Source: JACMJL01 sp963791805 (GTDB lineage: Bacteria; Bacillota; Clostridia; Clostridiales; Clostridiaceae). From it: a DNA stretch of 64,000 bases. Both the position numbers and the translations under genes were made by a program. Of this stretch, positions 1 through 8,613 are shown one piece after another (the first letter of the stretch is position 1; each line of letters begins with the position of its first letter). The notes below the pieces were generated by a model. That model was not told where the DNA came from and did no database searches. It was given only the letters and a program-made list of their open reading frames with translations. The stretch spans positions 124,001-188,000 of the forward strand of contig CAWBTU010000006.1 in NCBI GenBank assembly GCA_963791805.1. The letters are read 5' to 3'.

Positions 1-615
1 GGAAGAATCCCAAGTGCCGTTGGTTACCAACCAACTTTGGCAAATGAAATGGGTGCTCTTCAAGAAAGAATAACCTCTACTAAACATGGATCAATTACAT
101 CCGTTCAAGCAGTTTATGTTCCTGCGGATGATTTAACCGATCCAGCACCTGCAACTACTTTTTCTCATTTAGATGCAACAACAGTTCTTTCAAGAGATAT
201 TTCAAATTTGGGAATTTATCCTGCAGTTGATCCGCTTGATTCAACTTCAAGAATCCTTGATCCAAGAATAGTTGGAGAGGAACATTATGAAGTTGCTACT
301 AAAGTTAAACTTGTATTGCAAAGATATAAAGAACTTCAAGATATAATTGCAATACTTGGTATTGATGAACTTTCAGAAGAGGATAAGTCAATAGTATCAA
401 GAGCAAGAAAAATTCAAAGATTTTTATCACAAGCATTTACAGTTGCAGAACAATTTACTGGTTTAAAGGGGAGATATGTACCTGTTAAAGAAACAGTAAG
501 AGGTTTTAAAGAGATTCTAGACGGTAAATGTGATGATCTTCCAGAAGCTGCTTTCTTGTTAGTAGGAACCATAGATGAAGCTAGGGAAAAAGCCAAAGCT
601 ATGATGGAAAGCTAA
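1..615 (+). CDS. atpD: F1F0 ATP synthase subunit beta, 3' part (5' end outside window)
   Basis: Catalytic nucleotide-binding subunit of the F1 head of ATP synthase, acting at the cytoplasmic face of the membrane. The frame is open from base 1 and begins with GRIPSAVGYQPTL, the conserved stretch after Walker B, so about 204 C-terminal residues of a protein usually near 460 are present and Walker A lies upstream of the window. The DELSEED motif of the C-terminal helical domain, which contacts subunits gamma and epsilon, is intact at 364-384. The internal TTG at 37 is not a real start because conserved sequence continues upstream of it. atpC follows after 16 bp, as in other atp operons. Identity is clear. 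Confidence 0.97.
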   Translation, partial: GRIPSAVGYQPTLANEMGALQERITSTKHGSITSVQAVYVPADDLTDPAPATTFSHLDATTVLSRDISNLGIYPAVDPLDSTSRILDPRIVGEEHYEVATKVKLVLQRYKELQDIIAILGIDELSEEDKSIVSRARKIQRFLSQAFTVAEQFTGLKGRYVPVKETVRGFKEILDGKCDDLPEAAFLLVGTIDEAREKAKAMMES

Positions 616-631
616 GATAGGAGATAAAAAT

Positions 632-1036
632 ATGGAGAATATTTTAAAACTCACTATAATTACCCCAGAAAAAGATTTTTATGTAGGGGAAATTTTAGAA
701 TTAGTAACCGAGAATGATTATGGTAGACTTGGATTTCTTCCTGACCATGTTCCGATGGTAACTGTTTTAAAACCCTCTATTACAACCTTTACGCAAAAGG
801 ATGGTAAGAAGCTTAAAGCATTTACTTCCTCAGGGGTTTTAAACATTAAAAACAATGAAATTAAAATTATGTGTGATGCCTCTGAATGGCCTGAAGATAT
901 AGATATGACAAGGGCTGAAGAAGCAAAAAAGAGAGCAGAGAACAGGCTTAAAGACAGCAATGAAGAAGTGAACACCAATAGAGCACAAATTGCATTGATG
1001 CGTGCTATGATGAGGATTAAAGCTAAAAACATATAG
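632..1036 (+). CDS. atpC: F1F0 ATP synthase subunit epsilon
   Basis: Epsilon subunit of F1, part of the central rotor stalk and an inhibitor of ATP hydrolysis. The 134-residue length is normal for the family. The N-terminal beta-sandwich contains GRLGFLPDHVPMV (around residues 31-43), matching the family's G-x-L-G-x-x-P-x-H-x-P pattern, and the C-terminal third is a charged helical hairpin (RAEEAKKRAENRL). The ATG has a GATAGGAG ribosome binding site and lies 16 bp after atpD. This is the last gene of the atp operon, and a strong terminator follows at once. Confidence 0.96.
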   Translation: MENILKLTIITPEKDFYVGEILELVTENDYGRLGFLPDHVPMVTVLKPSITTFTQKDGKKLKAFTSSGVLNIKNNEIKIMCDASEWPEDIDMTRAEEAKKRAENRLKDSNEEVNTNRAQIALMRAMMRIKAKNI

Positions 1037-1040
1037 TTTT

Positions 1041-1076
1041 AAAGTTTCAAGAAATTTTTTCTTGAAACTTTTTTTT
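1041..1076 (+). terminator. Terminator of the atp operon
   Basis: A 14-bp perfect stem, AAAGTTTCAAGAAA (1041-1054) with TTTCTTGAAACTTT (1058-1071), followed by a T run. It closes the atp operon. Confidence 0.93.
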
Positions 1077-1192
1077 CGTCCAAAATTAATTAGTAAATCA
1101 CCTTTTTCTAAAAGAAATATATATTAATAATATATTAAAAGAATAATACTTGGAATATTTGTCCATAATTCTAAAAGAGAAGAGGGGTTATT

Positions 1193-1891
1193 ATGGGTAA
1201 ATATAAAAAGGTGGTAATTCTTTTAATATTATGTTTTTTATTAGTAGTTATATATAACGATAAGAGCAAAGCATCAGGAAACATAGATTTGATTGATCAA
1301 ATTATTAAAACTAGTAATAGCAGAGTTGTAGAAAATGGTATTAAGGTAGAATACATTAGCTATGAAAATGGAGAAGATCAATGGAAAAGAGTTCTAAATA
1401 ATTTATCTTTAGAAAATTTAGAGATAAAATCTACAACTAGCAATGATGAATTTTTTTATTTAGAATTTGAAAGCAAGGACATAACAGGGTATATCGAAAG
1501 CAGAAAATTAAATAATAAAAACAATAAAATAGTTCTTAATATAAGTGAAAAGATTAACATTAATGATTTAAAAAATCTAAACAATAGAGTGAAGATTGCA
1601 ATAGGAAATAATAATAAGGAATCAAAAAATTATCAATATGTGAAAGCTGAACTGAGTAACAATAACCTTTATGAAATGAATTCTAAATTAACAAAAGAAT
1701 TAAAAGCTAGTGGCGCAACTAACATAGAATCATTAAGTATTAATGGGGGGCAGTTTACAGTAGCTAACACTTATAGATACAGACCTACAATTAGTAATGG
1801 AAAATTAGTTGATTTAAGTTATGCACTCTGTAATTATTCTTCAGGCAACTATATTATTGTAGGAACTCCCGAGATAATTACATCATACTAA
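1193..1891 (+). CDS. ywmB: YwmB-like protein (TATA-box-binding-fold family), membrane-anchored
   Basis: A 232-residue protein with one N-terminal membrane segment or uncleaved signal (about residues 5-24) and an extracytoplasmic remainder. Its position directly upstream of murA matches ywmB - murAA - spoIID in Bacillus, and its length and C-terminal pattern (SGATNIESLSINGGQFTVANTYR) fit the YwmB family, whose function is unknown. The ATG has an AGAGGGG ribosome binding site. Asn and Lys content is high, as in clostridial surface proteins. The assignment rests as much on gene order as on sequence. Confidence 0.75.
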   Translation: MGKYKKVVILLILCFLLVVIYNDKSKASGNIDLIDQIIKTSNSRVVENGIKVEYISYENGEDQWKRVLNNLSLENLEIKSTTSNDEFFYLEFESKDITGYIESRKLNNKNNKIVLNISEKININDLKNLNNRVKIAIGNNNKESKNYQYVKAELSNNNLYEMNSKLTKELKASGATNIESLSINGGQFTVANTYRYRPTISNGKLVDLSYALCNYSSGNYIIVGTPEIITSY

Positions 1892-1941
1892 TTAGTATTT
1901 ATAAAAAAGTACCCATTGCATTAATAAATTGGAGGAAGCTT

Positions 1942-3201
1942 ATGGAAAGTATAATAGTTAATGGAGGAAGTAAACTTAAAGGAACAGTAAAGATTAGTTC
2001 TGCTAAGAATTCTGTACTTCCAGTAATTGTAGCAAGCATTCTAAGTGGTGGAAGTTGTGAGATTGATAATGCTCCAATGCTAGAAGATGTTTTTGTAATT
2101 TGTGAGATTCTAAAATCAATTAAAGTAAATATAAACATAAATGAAGAAAATGGGAAAATTAATATTGATACTAGAAATATTGAAAATTGTGAGCCAATAG
2201 GGGAACTAGTAAGGAAAATGAGGGCCTCATTTTTAATTATGGGACCAATGTTATCAAGATTTGGTAGGTTTAAAATTTCCTTGCCGGGTGGGTGCAACAT
2301 TGGAACAAGGCCTATTGATTTACACCTAAAAGGAATGACAGCATTAGGTGCAGATATTGTGGTTGGACATGGTTACGTAGAAGCAAAAGCAAAAAAATTA
2401 ATTGGAAGTAAAATATATTTAGATTTTCCATCTGTAGGAGCTACAGAAAACTTGATGATGGCAGCGGTAATGGCAGAAGGTGAAACAATAATAGAGAACG
2501 CAGCTGAGGAACCTGAGATTGAGGATTTAGCTAACTACTTAAATAAGATGGGAGCACAAATAATCGGAGCCAATACAGGTACTATAAAAATCAATGGAGT
2601 AAAAAGTTTAACAGAAGCACGTCATAGGCCTATATATGATAGAATTGAAGCGGGCACTTTTATGGTAGCAGCAGCAATAACTAAAAGTAAAATAAAAATC
2701 GAAGGAATAAATGAAGAGCACTTAAAACCAATAATAGCAAAATTAAATGAGATGGGTGTTATTATGGAAATAGGAGAAAATAACATTATAGTTGATGGTC
2801 GCTCAGATTTAAAACCAATTGATATTAAAACTATGCCATATCCTGGTTTCCCAACAGACATGCAAGCTCAAATGATGAGCTTATTATCTATGGTTGAGGG
2901 TACAAGTGTAATTACGGAAACAATATTTGAAAATAGATTTATGCATGCTGCAGAATTAAAAAGAATGGGTGCAAATATTAAATTAGATGGAAGAAGTGCA
3001 GTAATACAAGGTGTTCCAAAGTTATCGGGATGTGAGGTGAAAGCTACAGACCTTAGAGGCGGTGCGGCAATGTTTTTATCAGGGCTTGCTGCAGAAGGAA
3101 CTACAGAAATAAGTGATATATATCATATTGATAGAGGGTATGTAAATATAGAGGACAAATTCAGAAGATTAGGTGCTGAAATACGAAGAAATAATAAGTA
3201 A
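1942..3201 (+). CDS. murA: UDP-N-acetylglucosamine 1-carboxyvinyltransferase
   Basis: First committed enzyme of peptidoglycan synthesis: it transfers enolpyruvate from PEP to UDP-GlcNAc in the cytoplasm. At 419 residues it has the standard two-domain EPSP-synthase fold length. Visible are the substrate-binding SAKNSVLP near the N-terminus (the family's K-N pair), the active-site cysteine in LPGGCNIGTRP (the fosfomycin-alkylated position), and PGFPTDMQ in the C-terminal half. GGAGG lies 8 bp before the ATG. The gene sits between ywmB and spoIID, the order of the Bacillus murAA copy. Because Cys is retained, the protein would be expected to be fosfomycin-sensitive. Confidence 0.97.
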   Translation: MESIIVNGGSKLKGTVKISSAKNSVLPVIVASILSGGSCEIDNAPMLEDVFVICEILKSIKVNININEENGKINIDTRNIENCEPIGELVRKMRASFLIMGPMLSRFGRFKISLPGGCNIGTRPIDLHLKGMTALGADIVVGHGYVEAKAKKLIGSKIYLDFPSVGATENLMMAAVMAEGETIIENAAEEPEIEDLANYLNKMGAQIIGANTGTIKINGVKSLTEARHRPIYDRIEAGTFMVAAAITKSKIKIEGINEEHLKPIIAKLNEMGVIMEIGENNIIVDGRSDLKPIDIKTMPYPGFPTDMQAQMMSLLSMVEGTSVITETIFENRFMHAAELKRMGANIKLDGRSAVIQGVPKLSGCEVKATDLRGGAAMFLSGLAAEGTTEISDIYHIDRGYVNIEDKFRRLGAEIRRNNK

Positions 3202-3221
3202 TAATAAGTAATAATACTAGA

Positions 3222-3250
3222 ACTCCTAGATGCTTTTCTAGGAGTATTTT
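3222..3250 (+). terminator. Terminator of murA
   Basis: The 9-bp stem ACTCCTAGA (3222-3230) with TCTAGGAGT (3237-3245) is followed by ATTTTATTT. Confidence 0.85.
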
Positions 3251-3423
3251 ATTTCCTAAAAATAAAATTCATATTACCTCTTTTTTTATAATAGAAATAG
3301 TTATATAAAAGTAATCAAGGAAAAATAATTATACTATGATTTCTTTTTTATATTGTTTTCATAGAAATAGAACCTAAGATAAGCTTGATTTGCTTTATTT
3401 AAAACAAAAAGAGGAGAAAGTGC

Positions 3424-4458
3424 ATGAAAAATTTTCTAATTTCTTTGGTAGCCGTTATTGTTTTTATAGTATCTATATCTATTTTGGTTGTAGGAGTAGG
3501 CAGTAAAGGAAATAATAATGAGAAAAATTCAAATGATGTAGAAAAGTATAGTATTAAAGCTAACGATATAGTCTTCAATAATCAAAGTGGAGGTGGACCT
3601 AAGATAAAAGTATTTATTACAAAAGAAAAAAAGATTGTTGAAATGTACCTTGAAGAGTATGTTAGAGGCGTAGTAGCTGGGGAGATGCCAGCAGAATTCC
3701 AAGTAGAAGCTCTTAAAGCTCAAGCTGTGGTGGCTAGAACTTATGCATTTTCACATATGGAGACATTTGGTGGAGAAAAATGCGGACAAGCTAAAGGTGC
3801 TGATATATGTGATTCTGTACATTGTCAAGTTTATTTAGGGAAAGATGAAGTAATTAATTCATGGGGAAAAAGTAAAAGTAGTGAATATTGGAATAAGATA
3901 ACTGATGCTGTAACAAGTACTCTAGGGCAAGTATTGACTTATAATGGTAAGTTAGTTCTATATCCGCTATACTTTTCAACAAGTTCAGGCCGAACTGAGG
4001 ATGCTAAGGATGTTTTTAATATTGATGAGCCATATTTAAAAAGTGTACAAAGTAAAGGCGAGGAAGTTTCCTCAAAATACAAAACTTCATTAAAAATATC
4101 ATATAGTACATTAGCTAGTAAATTAAATAGAGCTTATTCTAAGGCAGGATTAAATTCATCTAAGATTAAAAATCAAATTAAAATACTGGGAAATACTCCT
4201 GGTGGTAGTGTGAAAAATATTAAAGTTGGTAACATTACAATAACGGGAGTTGACTTTAGAACTACACTAGGTTTGGATTCAGCAAACTTTACACTCAAAT
4301 TTAATGATGAAAATGTAGAAATTCTATGCAGAGGATATGGACATGATGTTGGAATGAGCCAATGGGGGGCAAATTCTATGGCTCGAAATGGAAGCAAATT
4401 TTCAGATATTCTTATGCATTATTACATAGGCGTTAAGGTGGAAAAAATGAAATACTGA
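3424..4458 (+). CDS. spoIID: Stage II sporulation protein D, lytic transglycosylase
   Basis: Membrane-anchored lytic transglycosylase of the mother cell which, with SpoIIP and SpoIIM, degrades septal peptidoglycan and drives engulfment. The 344-residue protein has an N-terminal membrane segment (about residues 4-26) followed by the SpoIID/LytB domain. The catalytic glutamate is in VAGEMPAEFQ. The cysteines of GADICDSVHCQ lie where clostridial SpoIID binds zinc, and the C-terminal RGYGHDVGMSQWGA is the family signature. GAGGAGA precedes the ATG. The family is SigE-controlled, but I could not fix a SigE promoter in the 222-bp upstream gap with confidence. Confidence 0.95.
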   Translation: MKNFLISLVAVIVFIVSISILVVGVGSKGNNNEKNSNDVEKYSIKANDIVFNNQSGGGPKIKVFITKEKKIVEMYLEEYVRGVVAGEMPAEFQVEALKAQAVVARTYAFSHMETFGGEKCGQAKGADICDSVHCQVYLGKDEVINSWGKSKSSEYWNKITDAVTSTLGQVLTYNGKLVLYPLYFSTSSGRTEDAKDVFNIDEPYLKSVQSKGEEVSSKYKTSLKISYSTLASKLNRAYSKAGLNSSKIKNQIKILGNTPGGSVKNIKVGNITITGVDFRTTLGLDSANFTLKFNDENVEILCRGYGHDVGMSQWGANSMARNGSKFSDILMHYYIGVKVEKMKY

Positions 4459-4597
4459 AAACTAAATAACGAAGAATAGAGGCTAGAGAATAGAGAACAG
4501 ATAATAAATAACAGATAATATATAACGTGGATAAGGTAAAAAGTATAACAGAGAACAAAGGGCAGGGAAAAGTTTAGAAGGTAGAGTTTTGAACATT

Positions 4598-4628
4598 GAG
4601 AGTTGAGTATTTCAATTCTCTTTTTTAT
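4598..4628 (+). terminator. Terminator after spoIID
   Basis: GAGAGTTGA (4598-4606) pairs with TCAATTCTC (4612-4620), with one G-T pair, followed by TTTTTTATTTT. The 140 bp before it (4459-4597) is purine-rich low-complexity DNA with short imperfect repeats (AGAATAGAG, ACAGATAATA). Confidence 0.8.
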
Positions 4629-4723
4629 TTTGTCGGAAAATGAAGGAATTTGAAGGAAAATTATTACAAAAAACATGTATTATTTGCTAGGTAAAGGACA
4701 AACTACATAATGGAGGTGTTCAT

Positions 4724-5491
4724 ATGGACAGAAAAAGTGATAACAAAATATTAAACTTTTTTAAGAAGGAGGGTTTTTATGTAGTTCTGTTTGTTTGTCT
4801 TTGTATATTTGCAACTGTAGTTGCACTAACAAACAAAAGCAATAAATCAGTTAATGGTAAGCCACCTATTGCAATAAAAAATAATACAAAAAAGCAAAAG
4901 GATAAAGATATTAACGTGAAAACAGAAGTGCCATCAAACGCCACTCAAGTTCAGCAAACAAAAAATAACGAAAAAGAAAAAACAGCACAAGTTACTACAC
5001 CTGCTTCTGCTTCTACTTCTGCTCCGGCTCCTGCAGTGCAAACAGCAGCTAAGCCTGTTTTGAGTTTTACAAAACCAGTATCAGGAACACTACTGTTAGG
5101 ATTTTCAGACTTAGCAGAAATAGAGCCAACTGATAGTAAAACTATACAGAGTATAGAAACAGTGAATGGAATGTATATTACTTCTAAAATAGGTCAAGAT
5201 GTATTTGCTGCAGAAAGTGGAGAAGTAGTAGATAATAGTGCATCAATTAATTTTGGTCAGGTAATAACTATAAAACATGAAAATGGATATAAAACAGTTT
5301 ATGGTAATTTAGCTGAAAAACTAAATGTTAAGGTTGGTGATAAAGTAACAAAAGGGAGCAAAATTGCAACAGTAGGTAAAACATCAAATCATTATCCATC
5401 ATATAAAGCATTAAACGATGGTTTTGTATACTTCCAAGTATTAAAAAATGATGTTCCAATAGATCCAGTCTCTTGTGGAATAAAGTATTAA
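4724..5491 (+). CDS. spoIIQ: Stage II sporulation protein Q-like, degenerate LytM/M23 domain
   Basis: Forespore membrane protein that forms the channel-like bridge with SpoIIIAH across the engulfment septum. The 255 residues comprise a cytoplasmic N-terminus, a membrane segment (about 17-36), a long Lys/Gln/Ala/Pro-rich linker and a C-terminal M23 domain (about 125-245). The fold framework is intact (GQVITIKHENGYKTVYGNL, VGDKVTKGSKIATVG), but the zinc ligands are gone: the first H-x-x-x-D motif reads NGMYIT and the final H-x-H reads FVYF. The protein should therefore be a structural, non-hydrolytic partner, as in B. subtilis. Position between spoIID and spoIIID supports the name. Start: ATG 7 bp after GGAGG. 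Confidence 0.88.
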   Translation: MDRKSDNKILNFFKKEGFYVVLFVCLCIFATVVALTNKSNKSVNGKPPIAIKNNTKKQKDKDINVKTEVPSNATQVQQTKNNEKEKTAQVTTPASASTSAPAPAVQTAAKPVLSFTKPVSGTLLLGFSDLAEIEPTDSKTIQSIETVNGMYITSKIGQDVFAAESGEVVDNSASINFGQVITIKHENGYKTVYGNLAEKLNVKVGDKVTKGSKIATVGKTSNHYPSYKALNDGFVYFQVLKNDVPIDPVSCGIKY

Positions 5492-5511
5492 AGTAAAAGG
5501 AAATTTGGCTT

Positions 5512-5551
5512 AGTTAACCAGTTTTCTCAATAAACTGAAAACTGGTTAACT
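5512..5551 (+). repeat. 15-bp perfect inverted repeat between spoIIQ and spoIIID
   Basis: AGTTAACCAGTTTTC (5512-5526) and GAAAACTGGTTAACT (5537-5551) are exact reverse complements around a 10-nt loop. No T run follows, so it may be a Rho-independent terminator that has lost its tail, an RNA 3'-end stabiliser or a protein site. It lies 20 bp after the spoIIQ stop. Confidence 0.75.
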
Positions 5552-5615
5552 GGAATGTAATTTAACAAAGTTAAAGTGCATATTTATAATATAGTAGGAT
5601 TAAGGAGGTAGCAGC

Positions 5616-5870
5616 TTGAAAGACTACATTGAAGAACGAGTTCTTGAAGTAGCAAAATATATAATTGATTCTAAAGCTACGATAAGAAAAACTGCTAAAG
5701 TTTTTGGAGTTAGTAAAAGTACAATCCATAAAGACATGACAGAAAGATTACCTAAGATAAACCCACAGATAGCCACAGAAGCGAAAGATATTCTTGATTT
5801 TAATAAAGCAGAAAGACATATTAGAGGCGGTAAGGCAACAAAAATGAAATATAAAACTCTTGAAGGTTAA
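5616..5870 (+). CDS. spoIIID: Sporulation transcription factor SpoIIID
   Basis: Small mother-cell DNA-binding regulator that represses and activates SigE-dependent genes and helps switch to SigK. Eighty-four residues, the usual size. The helix-turn-helix is ATIRKTAKVFGVSKSTIHKD (about residues 19-38), and the C-terminal basic tail (ERHIRGGKATKMKYK) is conserved. The start is TTG, 8 bp after TAAGGAGG. It is followed 65 bp later by mbl, the same pair order as in Bacillus (spoIIID-mbl). Confidence 0.96.
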   Translation: MKDYIEERVLEVAKYIIDSKATIRKTAKVFGVSKSTIHKDMTERLPKINPQIATEAKDILDFNKAERHIRGGKATKMKYKTLEG

Positions 5871-5935
5871 AAGTATTCCTATTATAATTGGAATCATAGA
5901 GAAGTAATTTACAAAAGAGCAGGAGTGAAATAGGA

Positions 5936-6970
5936 ATGTTTTTTAGCATGGGGAATGATATGGGTATTGATTTAGGTACCGCCACTGTACTTGTGTTTAT
6001 TAAAGGGAAAGGCGTAATTTTAAAGGAGCCTTCCGTAGTGGCAATTGATAGAAATTCAAACAAGGTTCTTTCAGTGGGAGAAGATGCACGGCAAATGATT
6101 GGAAGAACGCCAGGAAACATTGTTGCAATTCGTCCATTAAGAGATGGAGTTATTTCAGATTATGATATTACAGAAAAGATGTTAAAATATTTTATTAAAA
6201 AGGCATGTGGAGTTAGTCGGATTTCTGCACCTAGAGTTGTAGTTTGTGTGCCATGTGAAGCAACAGAAGTTGAAAAAAGAGCTGTAAAGGATGCAGCTAT
6301 TAATGCCGGAGCAAAGAAAGTGTCTTTAATAGAAGAGCCACTTGCGGCTGCGATTGGTGCTGGAATTGATATTGTAAAACCTAATGGAAGCATGATTATT
6401 GATATTGGTGGTGGAACTACTGATATAGCAGTAATTTCACTAGGTGGAATGGTAGTTAGACAATCTATTAAAGTTGCGGGTGATAAGTTTGATGAGGCTA
6501 TAGTGAAATACATAAGAAAAGAGCACAAATTAATGATTGGAGAAAGAACAGCTGAGGATTTAAAAATAAATATTGGCTGTGCATATAAAAGGACACAAGA
6601 TATTGCCATGGATATTAGAGGGAGAGATTTAGTAACTGGACTACCTAAAACTATTTCTGTAAATTCAGAAGAGATGAGATTAGCTCTGCAAGAAACAGTT
6701 AATGCCATAGCATTTTGTGCACATTCTGTCTTGGAGAAAACTCCGCCAGAGTTAGCTGCTGATATTGTGGAGAAGGGGATTACTATGACTGGTGGAGGTT
6801 CATTGCTTAATGGATTAGACAAGCTAATTGAGGAAGTTACAAAAGTTCCAGTTATAATTGCAGATGAAGCAGTATCTTGTGTGGCACTAGGAACTGGCAA
6901 AGTATTGGAGTATTTCGATCAATATCATATAGATTTTAGTGATGATGATATAGCCTTAATAAGTTCATAA
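5936..6970 (+). CDS. mbl: MreB/Mbl-family actin-like cell-shape protein
   Basis: Actin-like ATPase that polymerises under the membrane and organises the elongation peptidoglycan machinery. The 344 residues show the actin-fold nucleotide motifs: phosphate 1 MGIDLGTATV (residues 9-18), connect region, phosphate 2 IIDIGGGTTDIAV (about 148-160) and adenosine motif MTGGGSLLNGLD (about 284-295). Gene order after spoIIID points to Mbl rather than MreB, which in clostridia is usually with mreC-mreD; sequence alone does not decide. Start: ATG 5 bp after AAATAGG, with AGGAG a little further upstream. Confidence 0.93.
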   Translation: MFFSMGNDMGIDLGTATVLVFIKGKGVILKEPSVVAIDRNSNKVLSVGEDARQMIGRTPGNIVAIRPLRDGVISDYDITEKMLKYFIKKACGVSRISAPRVVVCVPCEATEVEKRAVKDAAINAGAKKVSLIEEPLAAAIGAGIDIVKPNGSMIIDIGGGTTDIAVISLGGMVVRQSIKVAGDKFDEAIVKYIRKEHKLMIGERTAEDLKINIGCAYKRTQDIAMDIRGRDLVTGLPKTISVNSEEMRLALQETVNAIAFCAHSVLEKTPPELAADIVEKGITMTGGGSLLNGLDKLIEEVTKVPVIIADEAVSCVALGTGKVLEYFDQYHIDFSDDDIALISS

Positions 6971-6978
6971 AGTAAAAA

Positions 6979-7019
6979 ACTCCACAATCATTAATGATTT
7001 TGGAGCCTTTTTTTATTTT
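6979..7019 (+). terminator. Bidirectional terminator between mbl and yyaC
   Basis: CTCCA-caatcat with atgatttTGGAG forms a hairpin at about 6980-7005, with CCTTTTTTTATTTT on the + side and a GTTTTTTACT run on the - side. It can serve both convergent genes; the + tail overlaps the last codons of yyaC. Confidence 0.85.
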
Positions 7020-7564
7020 GGATTATTAGTGTGATTTTGAGAGTTCAAATAAAGGTAATAAGAATGAAATAAAGAAGCCTTAATTACCTTAGCTATATTT
7101 ATAATTAAATTAAGTCTGATATTTCGATTTGTGAAAAGCTCATCATTATCATTTGAATCCACAATTCCTATTATAGAAATATCACCAACACTTTGGAGAA
7201 CCTTCCCTACTCCTCTTCCAGGCTGAATTGGTGTATCGCGAGCTTGAATTTCACCTATACTTTTAACATCGCCTATACAAGCGTCCACGCCAATAATTGA
7301 TGATTTTGGGTACTGTTTTCGTATTTCTTCTAGTTTTTTATCAATATTTAATGCGTGTATAGGTTCTGAAATGGTTCCGAAAACGGGTAGTGGGAATCTA
7401 CTCTCAACCAGCATACTACCCACAATTGGACCAAGACAATCACCAATGCATCTGTCAGTACCGATACATATTATTATTGTATCCTCAGTAAGATAGTTCT
7501 TTAGGAAATATGCTATTTCATAATAAGCAAACGAATTGCCATGATAAGCTTTTATTTTGTTCAA
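7013..7564 (-). CDS. yyaC: Spore protease YyaC-like protein (Gpr-like fold)
   Basis: A 183-residue member of the YyaC family, which is related in fold to the germination protease Gpr and found only in spore formers; its substrate is not established. The family signature is seen in CIGTDRCIGDCLGPIVG (about residues 33-49), followed by VFGTISEPIHALN and IIGVDACIG. Start ATG after GGAGGTG. It is convergent with mbl and shares its terminator. Expression in sporulation is expected from the family, but no promoter could be assigned. Confidence 0.9.
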   Translation of the reverse strand: MNKIKAYHGNSFAYYEIAYFLKNYLTEDTIIICIGTDRCIGDCLGPIVGSMLVESRFPLPVFGTISEPIHALNIDKKLEEIRKQYPKSSIIGVDACIGDVKSIGEIQARDTPIQPGRGVGKVLQSVGDISIIGIVDSNDNDELFTNRNIRLNLIINIAKVIKASLFHSYYLYLNSQNHTNNPK

Positions 7565-7672
7565 TCACGATACACCTCCCCCTATAATTTATATGAGCAT
7601 TCATAGCCTAATATTAAGAATTGAATAAAAAATACACAATTTGGAATAATAAAGTATGAAAGGGTGGTTTTC

Positions 7673-8326
7673 ATGCTTAAGAAAAGATGGTTCTCAATTT
7701 CTATGATAATTATCTCAACGATTATTTCATCTTGTACTATGATATACAAATCTGGATATTTTTGTGATGAAGATAGAAATCAAGTTATTATCCAAAGTGA
7801 TAATAATAAAGTAATACAAGAAAAAGAAGTTGATAAATCAGATGATAAAAGTGCTATTGAGACTGTTCAAAGTAACAGTATAGTTAGTTCGGATAAATCA
7901 AATAAAATCAATACCACAGATAACAATCAACAGATATCAAAACCTGAAGAAAAAACTGTAGTTAATAATGAAAATAATGATAATGTAAATAGCAGCCAGA
8001 ATGAAATTGTTGATTCAGCAGTAATAAAAGAAGAAAGTAAAGGCACTAACAATACTGAAGAAACAACTTCAGTTTTTAAGGTTAAAAAAGATGATATTTT
8101 AGGTAGCTTAAGTTTTTTTGATAAGGAGAAACTATTATTTATTGCAGCAAAGCTTTCTAGATCTGACTATAACAAGATAATGAACTTTTTAAGGAATGAT
8201 GAAAATGGGCAAGGAGTAATAAATTCTTTAAAATTATCAAAGGAGAAGCTTTCAAAAAAAGATTATTCTAAGGTAAAGGCAATTGCAGGTAAATTTATTA
8301 ATTTAGATGCTGTAGAAGAAAATTGA
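7673..8326 (+). CDS. Putative sporulation-region lipoprotein, function unknown
   Basis: Not recognised. About 217 residues from ATG 7673, chosen because AAAGGGTGG lies just upstream; an in-frame GTG at 7664 sits inside that site. The N-terminus is a hydrophobic segment ending in the lipobox-like ISSC (Cys about residue 21). Residues 40-140 are a Ser/Asn/Lys/Glu-rich disordered linker. The C-terminal 75 residues are a compact helical repeat with two similar halves (LSRSDYNKIMNFL and LSKKDYSKVKAIA), a pattern seen in several clostridial surface proteins of unknown role. It is divergent from yyaC. Confidence 0.7.
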   Translation: MLKKRWFSISMIIISTIISSCTMIYKSGYFCDEDRNQVIIQSDNNKVIQEKEVDKSDDKSAIETVQSNSIVSSDKSNKINTTDNNQQISKPEEKTVVNNENNDNVNSSQNEIVDSAVIKEESKGTNNTEETTSVFKVKKDDILGSLSFFDKEKLLFIAAKLSRSDYNKIMNFLRNDENGQGVINSLKLSKEKLSKKDYSKVKAIAGKFINLDAVEEN

Positions 8327-8468
8327 AGTAAATTAGCACTTGTAATAGTATATGGTTACCAATTAAGTTGTCTCTAAATAATTAATGATATTGGGGCTTA
8401 AAATTGAGATAAGTGAAAGTAAATTAAGTTTTAGAGAGAAGGAATCATATAAAGGCTATATATGATGT

Positions 8469-8497
8469 TTGAAATTAAATGCGGAACATTGTATACT
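8469..8497 (+). promoter_or_regulatory. Promoter of the tRNA cluster
   Basis: TTGAAA (8469-8474), a 17-bp spacer and TATACT (8492-8497), 36 bp upstream of the first mature tRNA. A SigA-type housekeeping promoter. Confidence 0.75.
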
Positions 8498-8532
8498 ATT
8501 GCTTGTTAAGAAAACAAGTGAATACAAGGTAT

Positions 8533-8608
8533 GGGAGCATAGCTCAGCTGGGAGAGCATCTGCCTTACAAGCAGAGGGTCACAGGTTCGAACCCTGTTGT
8601 TCCCACCA
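8533..8608 (+). tRNA. tRNA-Val (anticodon UAC)
   Basis: Acceptor GGGAGCA pairs with TGTTCCC, with one G-T pair; anticodon stem TCTGC/GCAGA holds loop CTTACAA with anticodon TAC; T-arm GGTTCGAACC is intact. The 3' ACCA is encoded. First gene of a four-tRNA cluster. Confidence 0.97.
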
Positions 8609-8613
8609 TACAT

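Noticed and set aside
1899..2300. Reverse-strand frame opposite the start of murA
   Set aside because: Antisense shadow of murA; no ribosome binding site or family signal.
6160..6900. Long reverse-strand open frame (246 codons) opposite mbl
   Set aside because: Shadow of a clearly conserved actin-like gene; Ser/Thr/Ile-rich translation without motifs or ribosome binding site.
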